This document shows positions 1-8,686 of a stretch of DNA of 64,000 bases, piece by piece (the stretch's first letter is position 1; each line of letters starts with the position of its first letter). The stretch covers positions 4,402,001 through 4,466,000 of the forward strand of contig NZ_AP023239.1 in assembly GCF_013393385.1 (NCBI RefSeq). The letters run 5' to 3'. The notes under the pieces were generated by a model, which saw only the letters and a program-made list of their open reading frames with translations, was not told where the DNA came from and searched no databases. A program made the translations under genes and the position numbers. The DNA comes from Paenibacillus sp. URB8-2. GTDB lineage: Bacteria > Bacillota > Bacilli > Paenibacillales > Paenibacillaceae.

Positions 1-147
1 CAGCAGTTCGTCGGGTTTTACAAAATCAATAATATCCGGGGCATCCATCATATTGACGGAGCGGACAACCCGGTTCAGTCCCTGAAACCCGCATATGACT
101 TTGGATTCGAGCAAAAATGGAATTTTCAAGAGCTCTGCTAATTTCAT
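1..147 (-). CDS. PucR-family transcriptional regulator, N-terminal fragment (runs off window)
   Basis: The complement of bases 147 to 1 reads MKLAELLKIPFLLESKVICG and continues with G-L-N-R-x-V-R-S-V-N-M-M-D-A-P-D to the window edge. This is the conserved opening of the PucR N-terminal domain found in regulators of purine, GABA and amino-acid catabolism. The ATG at 147 is preceded by GGAAGG about 8 bases away. Only the first 49 codons are present, so the C-terminal helix-turn-helix cannot be seen. It is transcribed divergently from the symporter gene that starts at 454, an arrangement common for a regulator and its target transporter, but that link is inference. Confidence 0.8.
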   Translation of the reverse strand, partial: MKLAELLKIPFLLESKVICGFQGLNRVVRSVNMMDAPDIIDFVKPDELL

Positions 148-358
148 AGAAACCCATCCTTCCGTTTTCTCATGGCAGATTAATTAACCTCATCATTTAC
201 AAGTGAATTGCGAATCCCTAACACGTCATGTCTTAATTATACAACATAAACAAAAATTGCGGTCGTTTTTGTTCATGTTGGATAATGCCTTATGGATACC
301 AATCGATTATAATGTGTTCACAAAGAACAAAACAAGTTACAAAAAATAACATGAAAGG

Positions 359-368
359 TTAGCGCTAA
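359..368. promoter_or_regulatory. Candidate operator palindrome between the PucR-type gene and the symporter gene
   Basis: The 306-base divergent gap 148-453 contains the perfect palindrome TTAGCGCTAA, about 85 bases before the symporter start. A TATAAT at 308-313 lies upstream on the plus strand, with no good -35 at normal spacing. A second TATAAT is readable on the minus strand at 241-236 in front of the PucR-type gene. GTTC-N5-GAAC at 316-328 is another small inverted repeat. No known operator is clearly matched; the palindrome only loosely resembles a cre site. Confidence 0.3.
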
Positions 369-453
369 TGGAGAGCCGGCATAGAAATATTGAGCAGGAT
401 AAAATATTGAACAGGTTTGAATCTATGAAAAAAACATTGGGAGGATGACAAAC

Positions 454-1776
454 GTGAACAAGACAGCAGCTAAGGTCCGCCAGCCTTTTTATAAAGGCCT
501 GTTCTTTCAAATCATGATGTCCATTGTACTGGGTATCGCGGTTGGATATGTATGGCCGACATTCGGAATCGCTTTGAAACCGCTCGGAGACGGGTTCATA
601 AAACTCATCAAGATGATTATTTCTCCGCTTGTCTTTGTTGTCGTAGTGCTTGGTATTGCTAAAGTGGGCAACATTAAGACGGTCGGACGGATAGGCGGCA
701 AAGCGCTGCTCTACTTTGAGATTGTAACGACAATCGCCCTGATTATCGGCATGTTTGTCGCAAATGTAATGAACCCGGGATCGGGGATGAATGTGAATCC
801 CGCTTCGTTGTCTGTCGACGATGTAAGCAAAGCGACCAAAAACTCCGAACTCCCTCACGGAACTGAGTTCTTTATGAACATTATTCCGGACAGTGTGGTT
901 TCGGCATTCGCCACGAACACGATGCTGCAAGTGCTGCTTGTGTCCTGTCTCTTCGGTTTCGCTCTCGTACGGGTAGGGGGCAAGACCTCAGAGGTCATTA
1001 TCGACCTACTGGAGCACCTAAGCCATGTTATTTTTCAAATTATGGGATTCATTATGAAGCTGACGACAATCGCGACCTTTGGCGCGATGGCGTTCACGGT
1101 GAGCCAGTACGGTATGCAGACGCTGATCGCCTTTGGCAAGCTGTTCCTCGCCATGACGGTGGCTTGTCTGCTCTTCCTGCTCATTCTTGAGGTGGTTATG
1201 CGGGTGTTTGTCGGCATCGGCCTGTGGAAAGCCATTATGCTTGTGCGCGAGGAAATTGTATTTGCCTTCGCAACCGGCTCGACAGAAGCCGTTATGCCGC
1301 AAATTATAAGCAAGCTGGAGAAGGCGGGCTGCCATCGTTCGGTTGTCGGACTCGTCGTTCCGACCGGCTATTCTTTTAACCTGGATGGCGCCTCCATCTA
1401 CTTATCGCTGGCGCTCGTCTTCCTGGCCCAAGCAACCGGTGTTGAACTCAGCATATATGAACAACTCATACTTCTTGCCGTACTGCTGCTTACTTCCAAA
1501 GGGATGGCGGGAATTCCGGGATCGGCGTTCGTCGCCTTGTCGGCTACCGCAGCAAGCACAGGCTCTATCCCCATCGCAGCCGTTGCGCTGATGCTAGCCC
1601 CCGACCGAATTATGGGCAACTTCCGTACGACGGTCAACATTATCGGCTACACAGTGGCCACATTCGTTGTCGCCCGTTGGGAAGGGTTGTTCAACAAGGA
1701 GCAAGCTTTGCTTGCCATGCAGAGCAAACCGCATGATTCTTCCGGCATGCCGGTAACCGTTCAGGCTAATGACTAA
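454..1776 (+). CDS. Dicarboxylate/amino acid:cation symporter (DctA/GltP family)
   Basis: This is a multi-pass membrane carrier of about 440 residues, the usual DAACS length, importing C4-dicarboxylates or acidic amino acids with protons or sodium. It shows eight or more hydrophobic segments, the serine-motif-like stretch F-A-T-G-S-T-E-A-V-M-P, the substrate-site motif F-N-L-D-G-A-S-I-Y and the hairpin motif K-G-M-A-G-I-P-G-S-A-F. The GTG at 454 is chosen because GGGAGG ends 9 bases before it; the in-frame ATG at 445 directly abuts that site and would leave no spacing. It is divergent from the PucR-type gene and ends in a strong terminator. Substrate cannot be fixed from sequence. Confidence 0.88.
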   Translation: MNKTAAKVRQPFYKGLFFQIMMSIVLGIAVGYVWPTFGIALKPLGDGFIKLIKMIISPLVFVVVVLGIAKVGNIKTVGRIGGKALLYFEIVTTIALIIGMFVANVMNPGSGMNVNPASLSVDDVSKATKNSELPHGTEFFMNIIPDSVVSAFATNTMLQVLLVSCLFGFALVRVGGKTSEVIIDLLEHLSHVIFQIMGFIMKLTTIATFGAMAFTVSQYGMQTLIAFGKLFLAMTVACLLFLLILEVVMRVFVGIGLWKAIMLVREEIVFAFATGSTEAVMPQIISKLEKAGCHRSVVGLVVPTGYSFNLDGASIYLSLALVFLAQATGVELSIYEQLILLAVLLLTSKGMAGIPGSAFVALSATAASTGSIPIAAVALMLAPDRIMGNFRTTVNIIGYTVATFVVARWEGLFNKEQALLAMQSKPHDSSGMPVTVQAND

Positions 1777-1832
1777 TAATCGCACATTCTAAAAATCTAT
1801 TGATACGTTAACGCCTAAAAATATATTTATGA

Positions 1833-1883
1833 GGCGGCAGCCATCCGGTTAGGAAACAATCGGTTGTGCTGCCGCCCTTTTTT
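1833..1883 (+). terminator. Rho-independent terminator after the symporter gene
   Basis: GGCGGCAG (1833-1840) pairs with CTGCCGCC (1869-1876) across a 28-base loop, followed by a C-T run ending in six T residues. It lies 57 bases past the stop codon. Confidence 0.75.
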
Positions 1884-1987
1884 GCTGTCCTCAAGCCCAA
1901 ATTCCGCCCTGTTCATACGTTTGCATACCACTCAAACGGCTGGGTGCATTCCCTTATTCTGCGGTCAGCATACAATCACCCAAACAT

Positions 1988-2017
1988 TACCATATTTCTA
2001 TTCATATACATAGACTA
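1988..2017 (+). promoter_or_regulatory. Candidate sigma-K-type promoter for the GDP-fucose operon
   Basis: CATAGACTA at 2009-2017 matches the sporulation sigma-K -10 pattern CATANNNTA. An ACC lies at 1989-1991, 17 bases upstream, in the place of the short sigma-K -35. The predicted transcript would start near 2024 and give a very short leader before the site AAAGGGG. Mother-cell expression would suit a spore-surface sugar operon. The match is short and untested. Confidence 0.4.
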
Positions 2018-2042
2018 TACCATGAAAGGGGATGAATCTTAC

Positions 2043-3065
2043 TTGAAAAAAGCCTTAATTACCGGCGTGACAGGTCAGGACGGTTCTTATCTGGCAGAAC
2101 TGTTACTGGACAAAGGTTACGAAGTCCACGGGATGGTCCGCAGAAGCAGCTCAATCAATACGGAAAGAATTGATCATCTCCTGGACAATCAATCCGGAGA
2201 CCGGCCGGATTTCATTTTACATTATGGTGATCTTTCGGACCCCGGAGGATTAAGCAGGTTAATCAGCAAAATCGAGCCTTCCGAAGTCTACAATCTGGGC
2301 GCGCAGAGCCACGTCAGAGTGTCTTTCGATATTCCGGAATTCACGGGAGATGTAGACGCTCTCGGTTCGATGCGCCTTCTGGAGAGCATTCGTGATATAA
2401 ACCCCGGCATCCGGTTTTATCAGGCCTCATCCAGCGAATTGTACGGCCTCGTCCAAGAAGTTCCGCAAAGTGAGCAGACCCCTTTTTATCCCCGCAGCCC
2501 TTATGCCGTAGCTAAGCTGTACGCTTACTGGATAACCGTTAACTACCGCGAAGCCTACAATCTGTATGCTTGCAACGGCATCCTGTTCAACCATGAATCG
2601 CCGCGCCGGGGCAAGACTTTCGTCACTCGTAAAATTACAACCGGCCTCGCTAACATCTTAAAAGGCAAACAGGAGCGTCTTGTGCTCGGCAATTTGGACG
2701 CCAAACGGGATTGGGGCTTTGCCGGCGATTATGTGGAAGCGATGTGGCTGCTGCTCCAGCAGGATCACCCGGAAGACTATGTAATAGCCACAGGCGAAAC
2801 CCATACGGTAAGGGAATTCTGCGAGCTTGCCTTCCAGCATGCCGGGATTACGCTTGCCTGGACAGGGGAAGGCCTGGACGAAAAAGGAATTGATGCCGAC
2901 ACGGGACGCGTGCTGATCACGGTAGGTGAACAGTATTTTCGGCCAAGCGAGGTCGATCTGCTCCTTGGCGACCCGACCAAAGCAAAAACGAAGCTGGGCT
3001 GGGAGCCAAAAGTGTCTTTCAAGGAGCTTGTCGAAATGATGGTCAAGAGCGATCAGGGTTCCTGA
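2043..3065 (+). CDS. gmd: GDP-mannose 4,6-dehydratase
   Basis: Converts GDP-D-mannose to GDP-4-keto-6-deoxymannose, the first committed step to GDP-L-fucose or GDP-rhamnose, in the cytoplasm. Extended SDR fold with the NADP motif G8-x-x-G11-x-x-G14, the Gmd block around residue 34 (R-R-S-S-S-I-N-T), the Y-G-D-L-S-D motif, active-site Glu132 in S-S-S-E-L-Y-G and the Y154-x-x-x-K158 pair. Length of 340 residues is normal. The TTG at 2043 is chosen because AAAGGGG precedes it by about 10 bases and it gives the typical L-K-K-A-L-I-T-G opening; the in-frame ATG at 2022 lacks a site. First gene of a six-gene run. A 10-bp hairpin without a T run (3048-3070) covers the stop codon. Confidence 0.95.
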   Translation: MKKALITGVTGQDGSYLAELLLDKGYEVHGMVRRSSSINTERIDHLLDNQSGDRPDFILHYGDLSDPGGLSRLISKIEPSEVYNLGAQSHVRVSFDIPEFTGDVDALGSMRLLESIRDINPGIRFYQASSSELYGLVQEVPQSEQTPFYPRSPYAVAKLYAYWITVNYREAYNLYACNGILFNHESPRRGKTFVTRKITTGLANILKGKQERLVLGNLDAKRDWGFAGDYVEAMWLLLQQDHPEDYVIATGETHTVREFCELAFQHAGITLAWTGEGLDEKGIDADTGRVLITVGEQYFRPSEVDLLLGDPTKAKTKLGWEPKVSFKELVEMMVKSDQGS

Positions 3066-3145
3066 TCGCTTCCATCCCTGCATTTATGTAGCTTCACATC
3101 AATTATTGGCACTTAAACATCAGGTGAGAAGGGAGTCGCTTTAGC

Positions 3146-4075
3146 TTGGAAAAGAACAGTCTGATTTATGTAGCCGGACATAAAGGTCTTGTCGGCTCCG
3201 CTCTTGTCAGAAACCTGCTGGGCAAAGGATACAAGAATATTATCGGCAAGACGCAGCAGGAGCTTGATCTGACAAACCAGGCGGCAGTAGAACGTTTCTT
3301 TGAAGAGTCGAACATCGACTATGTATTTTTGGCGGCCGCCAAGGTCGGAGGGATCGGGGCAAACAACACATTCCCCGCAGATTATATTATGGAAAATGAG
3401 CTTATCCAGTGCAACATCATACGCAGTTCTTTTAAGAACGGGGTCAAAAAGCTTATTTTTCTGGGCAGCTCCTGCATCTATCCCAAACTTTGCCCCCAGC
3501 CTATTAAGGAGGAGTACCTCCTTACGGGGCCGCTTGAACCGACGAATGAAGCCTACGCGCTGGCTAAAATATCAGGACTCAAAATGTGCCAGTACTATAA
3601 TCGCCAGTATGGAACCAATTATATCAGCGTGATGCCCACCAACCTGTATGGGCCAAATGACAACTTCGATATCAACAACTCCCACGTCATTCCTGCCATG
3701 ATCGCCAAAATAGATGCAGCCAAAACGTTAAATCAGCCCAGCGTGACTCTGTGGGGTACGGGCAAGCCGCGACGGGAGTTTCTGTATGTCGACGACATGG
3801 CGGACGCCTGCGTGTTCCTGATGGAGCATTACGACGGAACAGAGTACCTGAATGTCGGTACAGGAGAGGATCTGTCCATCCGCGAACTCGCGGAAATGGT
3901 GAAAACTGTTGTCGGTTACAATGGCGAGCTGCTGTTTGATGCCGGCAAACCGGATGGAACACCGCGCAAGCTGCTGGATGTGTCCAAATTGGAGAAGCTG
4001 GGCTGGAAGGCAAAGACCGGTTTGAAAGAAGGACTTGATACAGCCTACCGCTACTATCTAGACCACGTCAAATGA
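3146..4075 (+). CDS. fcl: GDP-L-fucose synthase (epimerase/reductase)
   Basis: Carries out the 3,5-epimerisation and 4-reduction of GDP-4-keto-6-deoxymannose to GDP-L-fucose using NADPH. The 309-residue SDR has the nucleotide motif G-H-x-G-L-V-G-S (residues 11-18), A-A-A-K-V-G-G-I near 63-70, Ser108 in L-G-S-S-C-I-Y-P, and the catalytic Y137-x-x-x-K141. It matches the GDP-fucose synthase family in length and motifs. The start is a TTG with GAAGGGAG about 11 bases upstream. It follows gmd by 80 bases and precedes manC by 57, so the three enzymes lead from mannose-1-phosphate to GDP-fucose. Confidence 0.95.
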   Translation: MEKNSLIYVAGHKGLVGSALVRNLLGKGYKNIIGKTQQELDLTNQAAVERFFEESNIDYVFLAAAKVGGIGANNTFPADYIMENELIQCNIIRSSFKNGVKKLIFLGSSCIYPKLCPQPIKEEYLLTGPLEPTNEAYALAKISGLKMCQYYNRQYGTNYISVMPTNLYGPNDNFDINNSHVIPAMIAKIDAAKTLNQPSVTLWGTGKPRREFLYVDDMADACVFLMEHYDGTEYLNVGTGEDLSIRELAEMVKTVVGYNGELLFDAGKPDGTPRKLLDVSKLEKLGWKAKTGLKEGLDTAYRYYLDHVK

Positions 4076-4132
4076 CTTGCTGAAGCGGCAGCCTTTGCTT
4101 TCTTAGATCTCGACTATAGGGAAGGTGAATAA

Positions 4133-5212
4133 ATGGATAAATATGCGGTTATCATGGCCGGCGGCGCCGGACTGCGGCTGTGGCCCCTCTCCAGGGAACA
4201 CAAGCCCAAGCAGTTTATCAGCGTCGAAGGAACGAGCAGCATGCTTAAGCAGACCCTTGAGCGCATTACCGAGCTGATAACGCCGGACAAATGCTATGTC
4301 ATTACTAATAAAAATTATGCGGAGATAACCCGGGAAGTGCTTAAGGACATCATTCCCCTGCAAAATATTATACTCGAGCCTCTCCGAAAAAATACCGGGG
4401 CCTGCATATCGTATGCGGCCTTATTGCTGGAACGCCGATTTCATGACAGCCCGGTCTGTTTCATTCCGGCAGACAGCTATGTCAACAATAAGCATGAGTA
4501 CCTTAAAGCGATCCACCAAGCGTATAGGGAGAGCTTCAACAGCTCCGCTCTGACCGTTATCGGCGTAAATCCGACATATCCGGCCACCGGCTACGGTTAT
4601 ATCAAAATTGATCCGAGCGAGGATACCGATCCCAGACCCCAGGTATCCCATGTTCAGCAGTTTAAGGAAAAACCCGACACCGCCACTGCCCGCACCTACG
4701 TGGAATCCGGGCATTATCTGTGGAACAGCGGTATGGTCGCAGGCAATCTGCAGGCCTTCAAGAGCGGAATTCAGCAGCATATGCCGGAACACTTCAATAT
4801 CCTGTCAGCAGCGCTGGACCAGATAGATTCCCCCGGCTTCGATTCAGTGATAGAGCAGGCTTTCAGCCAGCTGCCCGATATATCTTTCGATAACGGTGTG
4901 CTTGAGAACAGCAGCAGCCTTACGGCCATTAAGGGCTACTTCGACTGGGATGATATCGGCAGTCTGGACGCACTGGGAAAATTGATGGGCCACGACAGCA
5001 GCGGTAATTCCGTCAGCGGCAGTTACGTCGGAATGGATACTCAAGATTCGATTATATTCAGCAACGATATACTTGTCACTTCCATTGGTCTCTCGAATAT
5101 GATGATTATTAAGACGCAAGACGTATTACTGGTCTGTCCCAAGGAGCGGGCTCAGGATGTCAAAGCGTTCGTCCAATTGTTGAAACGTACCGGATACGGG
5201 GAGCGGACATAG
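4133..5212 (+). CDS. manC: Mannose-1-phosphate guanylyltransferase
   Basis: Forms GDP-mannose from GTP and mannose-1-phosphate, feeding Gmd. The pyrophosphorylase signature M-A-G-G-A-G-L-R-L-W-P-L-S-R (residues 9-22) with K-P-K-Q-F is clear, followed by E-P-L-R-K-N-T-G-A, F-I-P-A-D-S and the F-K-E-K-P-D block. The 359-residue length fits the short type-II form without the C-terminal phosphomannose isomerase domain. GGAAGGTG precedes the ATG. Phosphomannomutase and isomerase genes are not in the window and must be elsewhere. Confidence 0.93.
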   Translation: MDKYAVIMAGGAGLRLWPLSREHKPKQFISVEGTSSMLKQTLERITELITPDKCYVITNKNYAEITREVLKDIIPLQNIILEPLRKNTGACISYAALLLERRFHDSPVCFIPADSYVNNKHEYLKAIHQAYRESFNSSALTVIGVNPTYPATGYGYIKIDPSEDTDPRPQVSHVQQFKEKPDTATARTYVESGHYLWNSGMVAGNLQAFKSGIQQHMPEHFNILSAALDQIDSPGFDSVIEQAFSQLPDISFDNGVLENSSSLTAIKGYFDWDDIGSLDALGKLMGHDSSGNSVSGSYVGMDTQDSIIFSNDILVTSIGLSNMMIIKTQDVLLVCPKERAQDVKAFVQLLKRTGYGERT

Positions 5213-5263
5213 AGGACCGCTTTATCCCGCCTGACGTAAAGGATACACGGAGGTGATTAGGAA

Positions 5264-6442
5264 ATGAACCGGGTACGTTTTATGCTGATCAGAGGTTACA
5301 GTCATAGTATTTGGATGGATATACGCCAGCTGCTGGAGCAGCTTCTTGTCGCAGAACTCAGCGGCAGAATTCCTGTGGTGCATTGGGGCAGCAACAGCTT
5401 TTATAACGGAAAGGTATATACTAATGCTATTGATATGTATTTTGAACCGTTGTCTAATTATGTGATCGAAGACCTAATGAAACCAGGCTACAGCTTTTTT
5501 CCATCCGTATGGCAGTATGACAACCTGCTGATGCCTGACCCCGGGCAGGTCTCGCTGACCGAGCGGAGCATCGGGGAAATGCTGGAGAGCGATGCTGATG
5601 TCGTGGTATGCGACACGTATCCGAACAAATTGTCCGCCCTCTCTTTTATTGGGGAGGATCACCCTTTGTACGGGATGGATACGATGCATGCGTACCGCTT
5701 TTTAATGCGCAAATATTTGAAACTCAAACCGGATCTGACAAACAAGATCATGAAGTTTTTTTATACCAATTCCCTGCATGAAGGACCTATTCTAGCTGTT
5801 CATGTCCGCGAAAACTTTAGCATTAATGCATTTGAGAAGAACAGTTTAAACGAACGCTATCACGGTAACGTGTATAAGATGAAAAAACAGCCGGAGCAGA
5901 ATACCAACGATGCAATTAAGCTTCACCAGATTTACCGGATTCATAAAGTGAACAAACTTAAAACGTCAAACAAGGTCTATCATAAGGAAATCCAGTATAT
6001 GGTTGGCAAATTCAACATTAAAAAGATTTTCCTGCTCACGGACTGCACGGAAATTCTGGATGAATACCGGGAACGATACGGATCGATGCTTGTGTATACG
6101 GATGCGCTGCGGCATTCCTCTAATGACGTCGAAATTCCTTATCTGGAAACGCATATGCACCGCCGTCAAAACGGAATAGACGCCATACTGGACGCTTATA
6201 TTGCCGCGAACTGCAGCTTCTTCATCGGCAATGGCTATTCGAATATGTCTCAGGCAGTCACGTATCTTAAAGACTGGGCCGATACCAATATCAAATTGAT
6301 GTACTGGGTGCCTGAAAATTCGGGTCTAGCCAATTATGCGGTGACCGACTCCATCGTTTATCCCGACAATAAATTCGTAGGAAAATTCAAGCAGATCGCT
6401 TATAGCACGTCCCGTACATGGAAGAGGCTGAAGGATCGTTAA
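5264..6442 (+). CDS. Fucosyltransferase-like glycosyltransferase, paralogue 1 of 3
   Basis: First of three tandem paralogues that directly follow the GDP-fucose genes, so transfer of L-fucose is the likely role (inference from context plus weak motif likeness to the NodZ/O-fucosyltransferase superfamily). The copy has the shared N-terminal block L-L-V-A-E-L-x-x-R-I-P-V-V near residue 28, and the C-terminal F-F-I-G-N-G-Y-S-N-M-S. The donor-site region reads H-V-R-E-N, losing the Asp-Lys seen in paralogue 2. It also has about 50 extra residues after that motif, rich in Lys, Asn and His. No signal peptide or membrane segment, so cytoplasmic. Start ATG with GGAGGTGAT upstream. Confidence 0.6.
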   Translation: MNRVRFMLIRGYSHSIWMDIRQLLEQLLVAELSGRIPVVHWGSNSFYNGKVYTNAIDMYFEPLSNYVIEDLMKPGYSFFPSVWQYDNLLMPDPGQVSLTERSIGEMLESDADVVVCDTYPNKLSALSFIGEDHPLYGMDTMHAYRFLMRKYLKLKPDLTNKIMKFFYTNSLHEGPILAVHVRENFSINAFEKNSLNERYHGNVYKMKKQPEQNTNDAIKLHQIYRIHKVNKLKTSNKVYHKEIQYMVGKFNIKKIFLLTDCTEILDEYRERYGSMLVYTDALRHSSNDVEIPYLETHMHRRQNGIDAILDAYIAANCSFFIGNGYSNMSQAVTYLKDWADTNIKLMYWVPENSGLANYAVTDSIVYPDNKFVGKFKQIAYSTSRTWKRLKDR

Positions 6443-6480
6443 TTCATTATAAACCACTGGATTGGAGGTGCTCCGAACGG

Positions 6481-7560
6481 ATGCACCAGCAAAAGTTCTT
6501 GCTTATTAAGACGTGGGGGTGGGGCTTTTGGTCGGATATGGACCACCTGACCGGGCAACTGCTTGTAGCCGAGCTGACGAAACGGATACCGGTGGTGTAT
6601 TGGGGGCCGCACAGCTTATACAGTGAATATATCGATACGAATGCCTTTGAATTGTATTATGAACCTGTCTCCTCATACACCATCGATGACGTGCTGCAGC
6701 CTGAACACACCTTTTTCCCGCCGATCTGGAATGCAAGCAACGCGTTGGTAGAGGATCTGGATAAGACGGCGCGGCTTCACCGCGGCATTGGCGAACTAAT
6801 GGCCAGCAAGGCAGATGTGGCTGTCAGCGACGTCCATTTCTTCTCCAAGCCCCTGCTCAGGTATATTCCGAAGAGTCATTGGGCGTACGGGATGACCGGA
6901 GTACAGATCTACCGGCAGCTGATCCGGAAGTATTTGCGATTAAAGCCCGATATTGAAGCGGAAATCAACGAATTTTACAATGCGCATCTGAAGGATCATC
7001 ACCCGATTCTCGGCGTTCATATCCGGGCCAGTGACAAAGTGCGCGAGGTGGAGAACCTTCAGCAGCTTAACAAGAAGTATGATGGAGAAATCCGAAAAGT
7101 ATTGAAGGAAGGGAACATCGGCAAGTTATTCCTGATCACTGACTGCGATGATGCGATCGATGACTTCAACAAGCGCTATGGTTCTATAGTCGTATACACC
7201 GACTGCGTGAGAGCTCCCCGCAACTCCGTTAACGAGGCTCCCCATCTGCAGAACTTTGTCGTAAAAAAAAGAAAAGGTATCGAAATCATCAAGGATACGT
7301 ATCTTGCCACCAAATGCGACTATTTTATCGGCAACGGCTATTCCAACGTCTCTTTTTTCGTCAACCGGCTGAAGGATTGGCCGGACAGCCACATTAAGCT
7401 GTTCTACAGAACTTTGAAGCAGGATAGAATAAATACCCGCAAACGGGCAAGAGCCGAATTGGCCACCAAATATTATCGGGCCAAGCAGCGCCGGGCTCAT
7501 TATCCAAGTCTGTACGGAGGTGATAACCAGCATGAGCATAAACCGATTTCTCCTGATTAA
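6481..7560 (+). CDS. Fucosyltransferase-like glycosyltransferase, paralogue 2 of 3
   Basis: Soluble 359-residue protein with the same architecture as its neighbours: N-terminal L-L-V-A-E-L-T-K-R-I-P-V-V-Y-W-G, middle motif G-V-H-I-R-A-S-D-K, and C-terminal C-D-Y-F-I-G-N-G-Y-S-N-V-S. Of the three copies this one best keeps the R-x-x-D-K pattern of NodZ/FUT8-type alpha-fucosyltransferases, so it is the best candidate for full activity. The ATG at 6481 is chosen because GGAGGTG lies 10 bases upstream; an open frame continues back to 6418 inside the previous gene without a convincing site. The C-terminus is basic (R-K-R-A-R-A-E and K-Q-R-R-A-H). Confidence 0.62.
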   Translation: MHQQKFLLIKTWGWGFWSDMDHLTGQLLVAELTKRIPVVYWGPHSLYSEYIDTNAFELYYEPVSSYTIDDVLQPEHTFFPPIWNASNALVEDLDKTARLHRGIGELMASKADVAVSDVHFFSKPLLRYIPKSHWAYGMTGVQIYRQLIRKYLRLKPDIEAEINEFYNAHLKDHHPILGVHIRASDKVREVENLQQLNKKYDGEIRKVLKEGNIGKLFLITDCDDAIDDFNKRYGSIVVYTDCVRAPRNSVNEAPHLQNFVVKKRKGIEIIKDTYLATKCDYFIGNGYSNVSFFVNRLKDWPDSHIKLFYRTLKQDRINTRKRARAELATKYYRAKQRRAHYPSLYGGDNQHEHKPISPD

Positions 7561-8491
7561 ACCTTGGGGGTACAGCATTTGGGCAGATGTGGATCATGTG
7601 GTTGGCCAGCTGCTCATTGCAGAGATCACAGACCGGACCCCGATTGTGTACTGGGGCATGGACAGTCTGTATTCGGAGTCAGTGACGAAAAATTCGTTCG
7701 AGTTATTTTTCGAGCCAATCAATGAACATATGCCTCATGAAGCCGTCCGGTCCGATTATTCGTATTATCCGCCCATCTGGACCAGTCATACTGTTCTGAT
7801 GGAGGACCCGGACAAATTGAAATGGGAGCTGCGGGATTTACAGGACATGATCGCTAGTGACGCCAACGTGCTTGTCAGCGATGTGTATTACCATATCGGC
7901 GCTATCGCACCCTGGATTCCCGAGCGGCACCCTTTATTCGGCAAAACACCACATCAGTTATACCGGTATCTGTTCGATAAATACATTAAAATCCAACCTA
8001 GCATCATTGACGAAGCCAAGCAGTTTGTCTATGCGAATCCGCAGTTCCGTGATGAGAAACCGATCTTGGGCGTTCATATCCGGGCCAACGGCCTCGTCAG
8101 TGAAATTGGGCAGATTTATAATATCAATGATTATTACCACCCCAATATATGGAGCTTTATGAGCAATTTCGAATGCCGTCATCTGTTTCTAATTACCGAC
8201 CATTACAAGTTCGTCCGCCAATTCCAAAAAATTTATGATAAGTACGAAACATTAATTGTAAGTGACAGCAGAAAAGCCTTCTTCAGAGGCAGAGTCCATC
8301 CGAACCGGTCCAATTATCCCAACAAGCGTCATAAAGGAATTGAACTCATAAAAGATACCTCGGACATTATTAAAGACACGTATCTTGCCGTTCAATGCGA
8401 CTATTTTATTGGCAATGGCTATTCCAGTTTGTCGAATACGGTTCTGCGGATGAAAGACTGGCCGGAGAAAAATATCAAGCTGCTGTATTAG
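7532..8491 (+). CDS. Fucosyltransferase-like glycosyltransferase, paralogue 3 of 3
   Basis: Third tandem paralogue, 319 residues, overlapping the end of copy 2 by 29 bases. The ATG at 7532 follows GGAGGTGAT by 7 bases. Shared blocks are Q-L-L-I-A-E-I-T-D-R-T-P-I-V-Y-W-G, G-V-H-I-R-A-N-G (the Asp-Lys of paralogue 2 is replaced) and C-D-Y-F-I-G-N-G-Y-S-S-L-S. It lacks the basic tail of copy 2. The operon ends here with a terminator. Divergence of the motif between copies suggests different acceptors or linkages, or loss of function in some copies. Confidence 0.6.
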   Translation: MSINRFLLIKPWGYSIWADVDHVVGQLLIAEITDRTPIVYWGMDSLYSESVTKNSFELFFEPINEHMPHEAVRSDYSYYPPIWTSHTVLMEDPDKLKWELRDLQDMIASDANVLVSDVYYHIGAIAPWIPERHPLFGKTPHQLYRYLFDKYIKIQPSIIDEAKQFVYANPQFRDEKPILGVHIRANGLVSEIGQIYNINDYYHPNIWSFMSNFECRHLFLITDHYKFVRQFQKIYDKYETLIVSDSRKAFFRGRVHPNRSNYPNKRHKGIELIKDTSDIIKDTYLAVQCDYFIGNGYSSLSNTVLRMKDWPEKNIKLLY

Positions 8492-8520
8492 GCGCGACGT
8501 GAATTAAAAAATATCTTACA

Positions 8521-8563
8521 GCGGCCGTTTACCGGTATTCAACCGGAAAGCGGTCGTTTTGTT
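8521..8563 (+). terminator. Terminator of the GDP-fucose/fucosyltransferase operon
   Basis: GCGGCCGTTTACCGG and CCGGAAAGCGGTCG form a stem with a few wobbles around the loop TATTCAA, then TTTTGTT. It lies 30 bases after the stop of paralogue 3. Confidence 0.7.
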
Positions 8564-8612
8564 CTGAAAAGCCCCTCTTGCATCTCGCAAGCTTTTCCTT
8601 TATTCTATTCAT

Positions 8613-8660
8613 GAAAATAATTTTCTTTATTTGATGCATAATAACAAAAATAATTTCAAT
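8613..8660. promoter_or_regulatory. Candidate operators of the MurR/RpiR-type regulator
   Basis: GAAAATAATTTTC (8613-8625) is a perfect palindrome around a central A. AAAAATAATTTCAAT (8646-8660) repeats its core 33 bases later. Both resemble the TGAAA-(A/T)n-TTTCA sites used by MurR/RpiR-family regulators in Firmicutes. They sit directly before the regulator gene, so autoregulation of the nag operon is plausible. Based on pattern only. Confidence 0.35.
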
Positions 8661-8686
8661 AATCGTATTGGAATATGAGGTGGCCT

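Noticed and set aside
3048-3070. Perfect 10-bp hairpin over the gmd stop codon
   Set aside because: As a terminator it lacks a T run and fcl follows in the same operon. It may be an mRNA processing or stability element, not termination.
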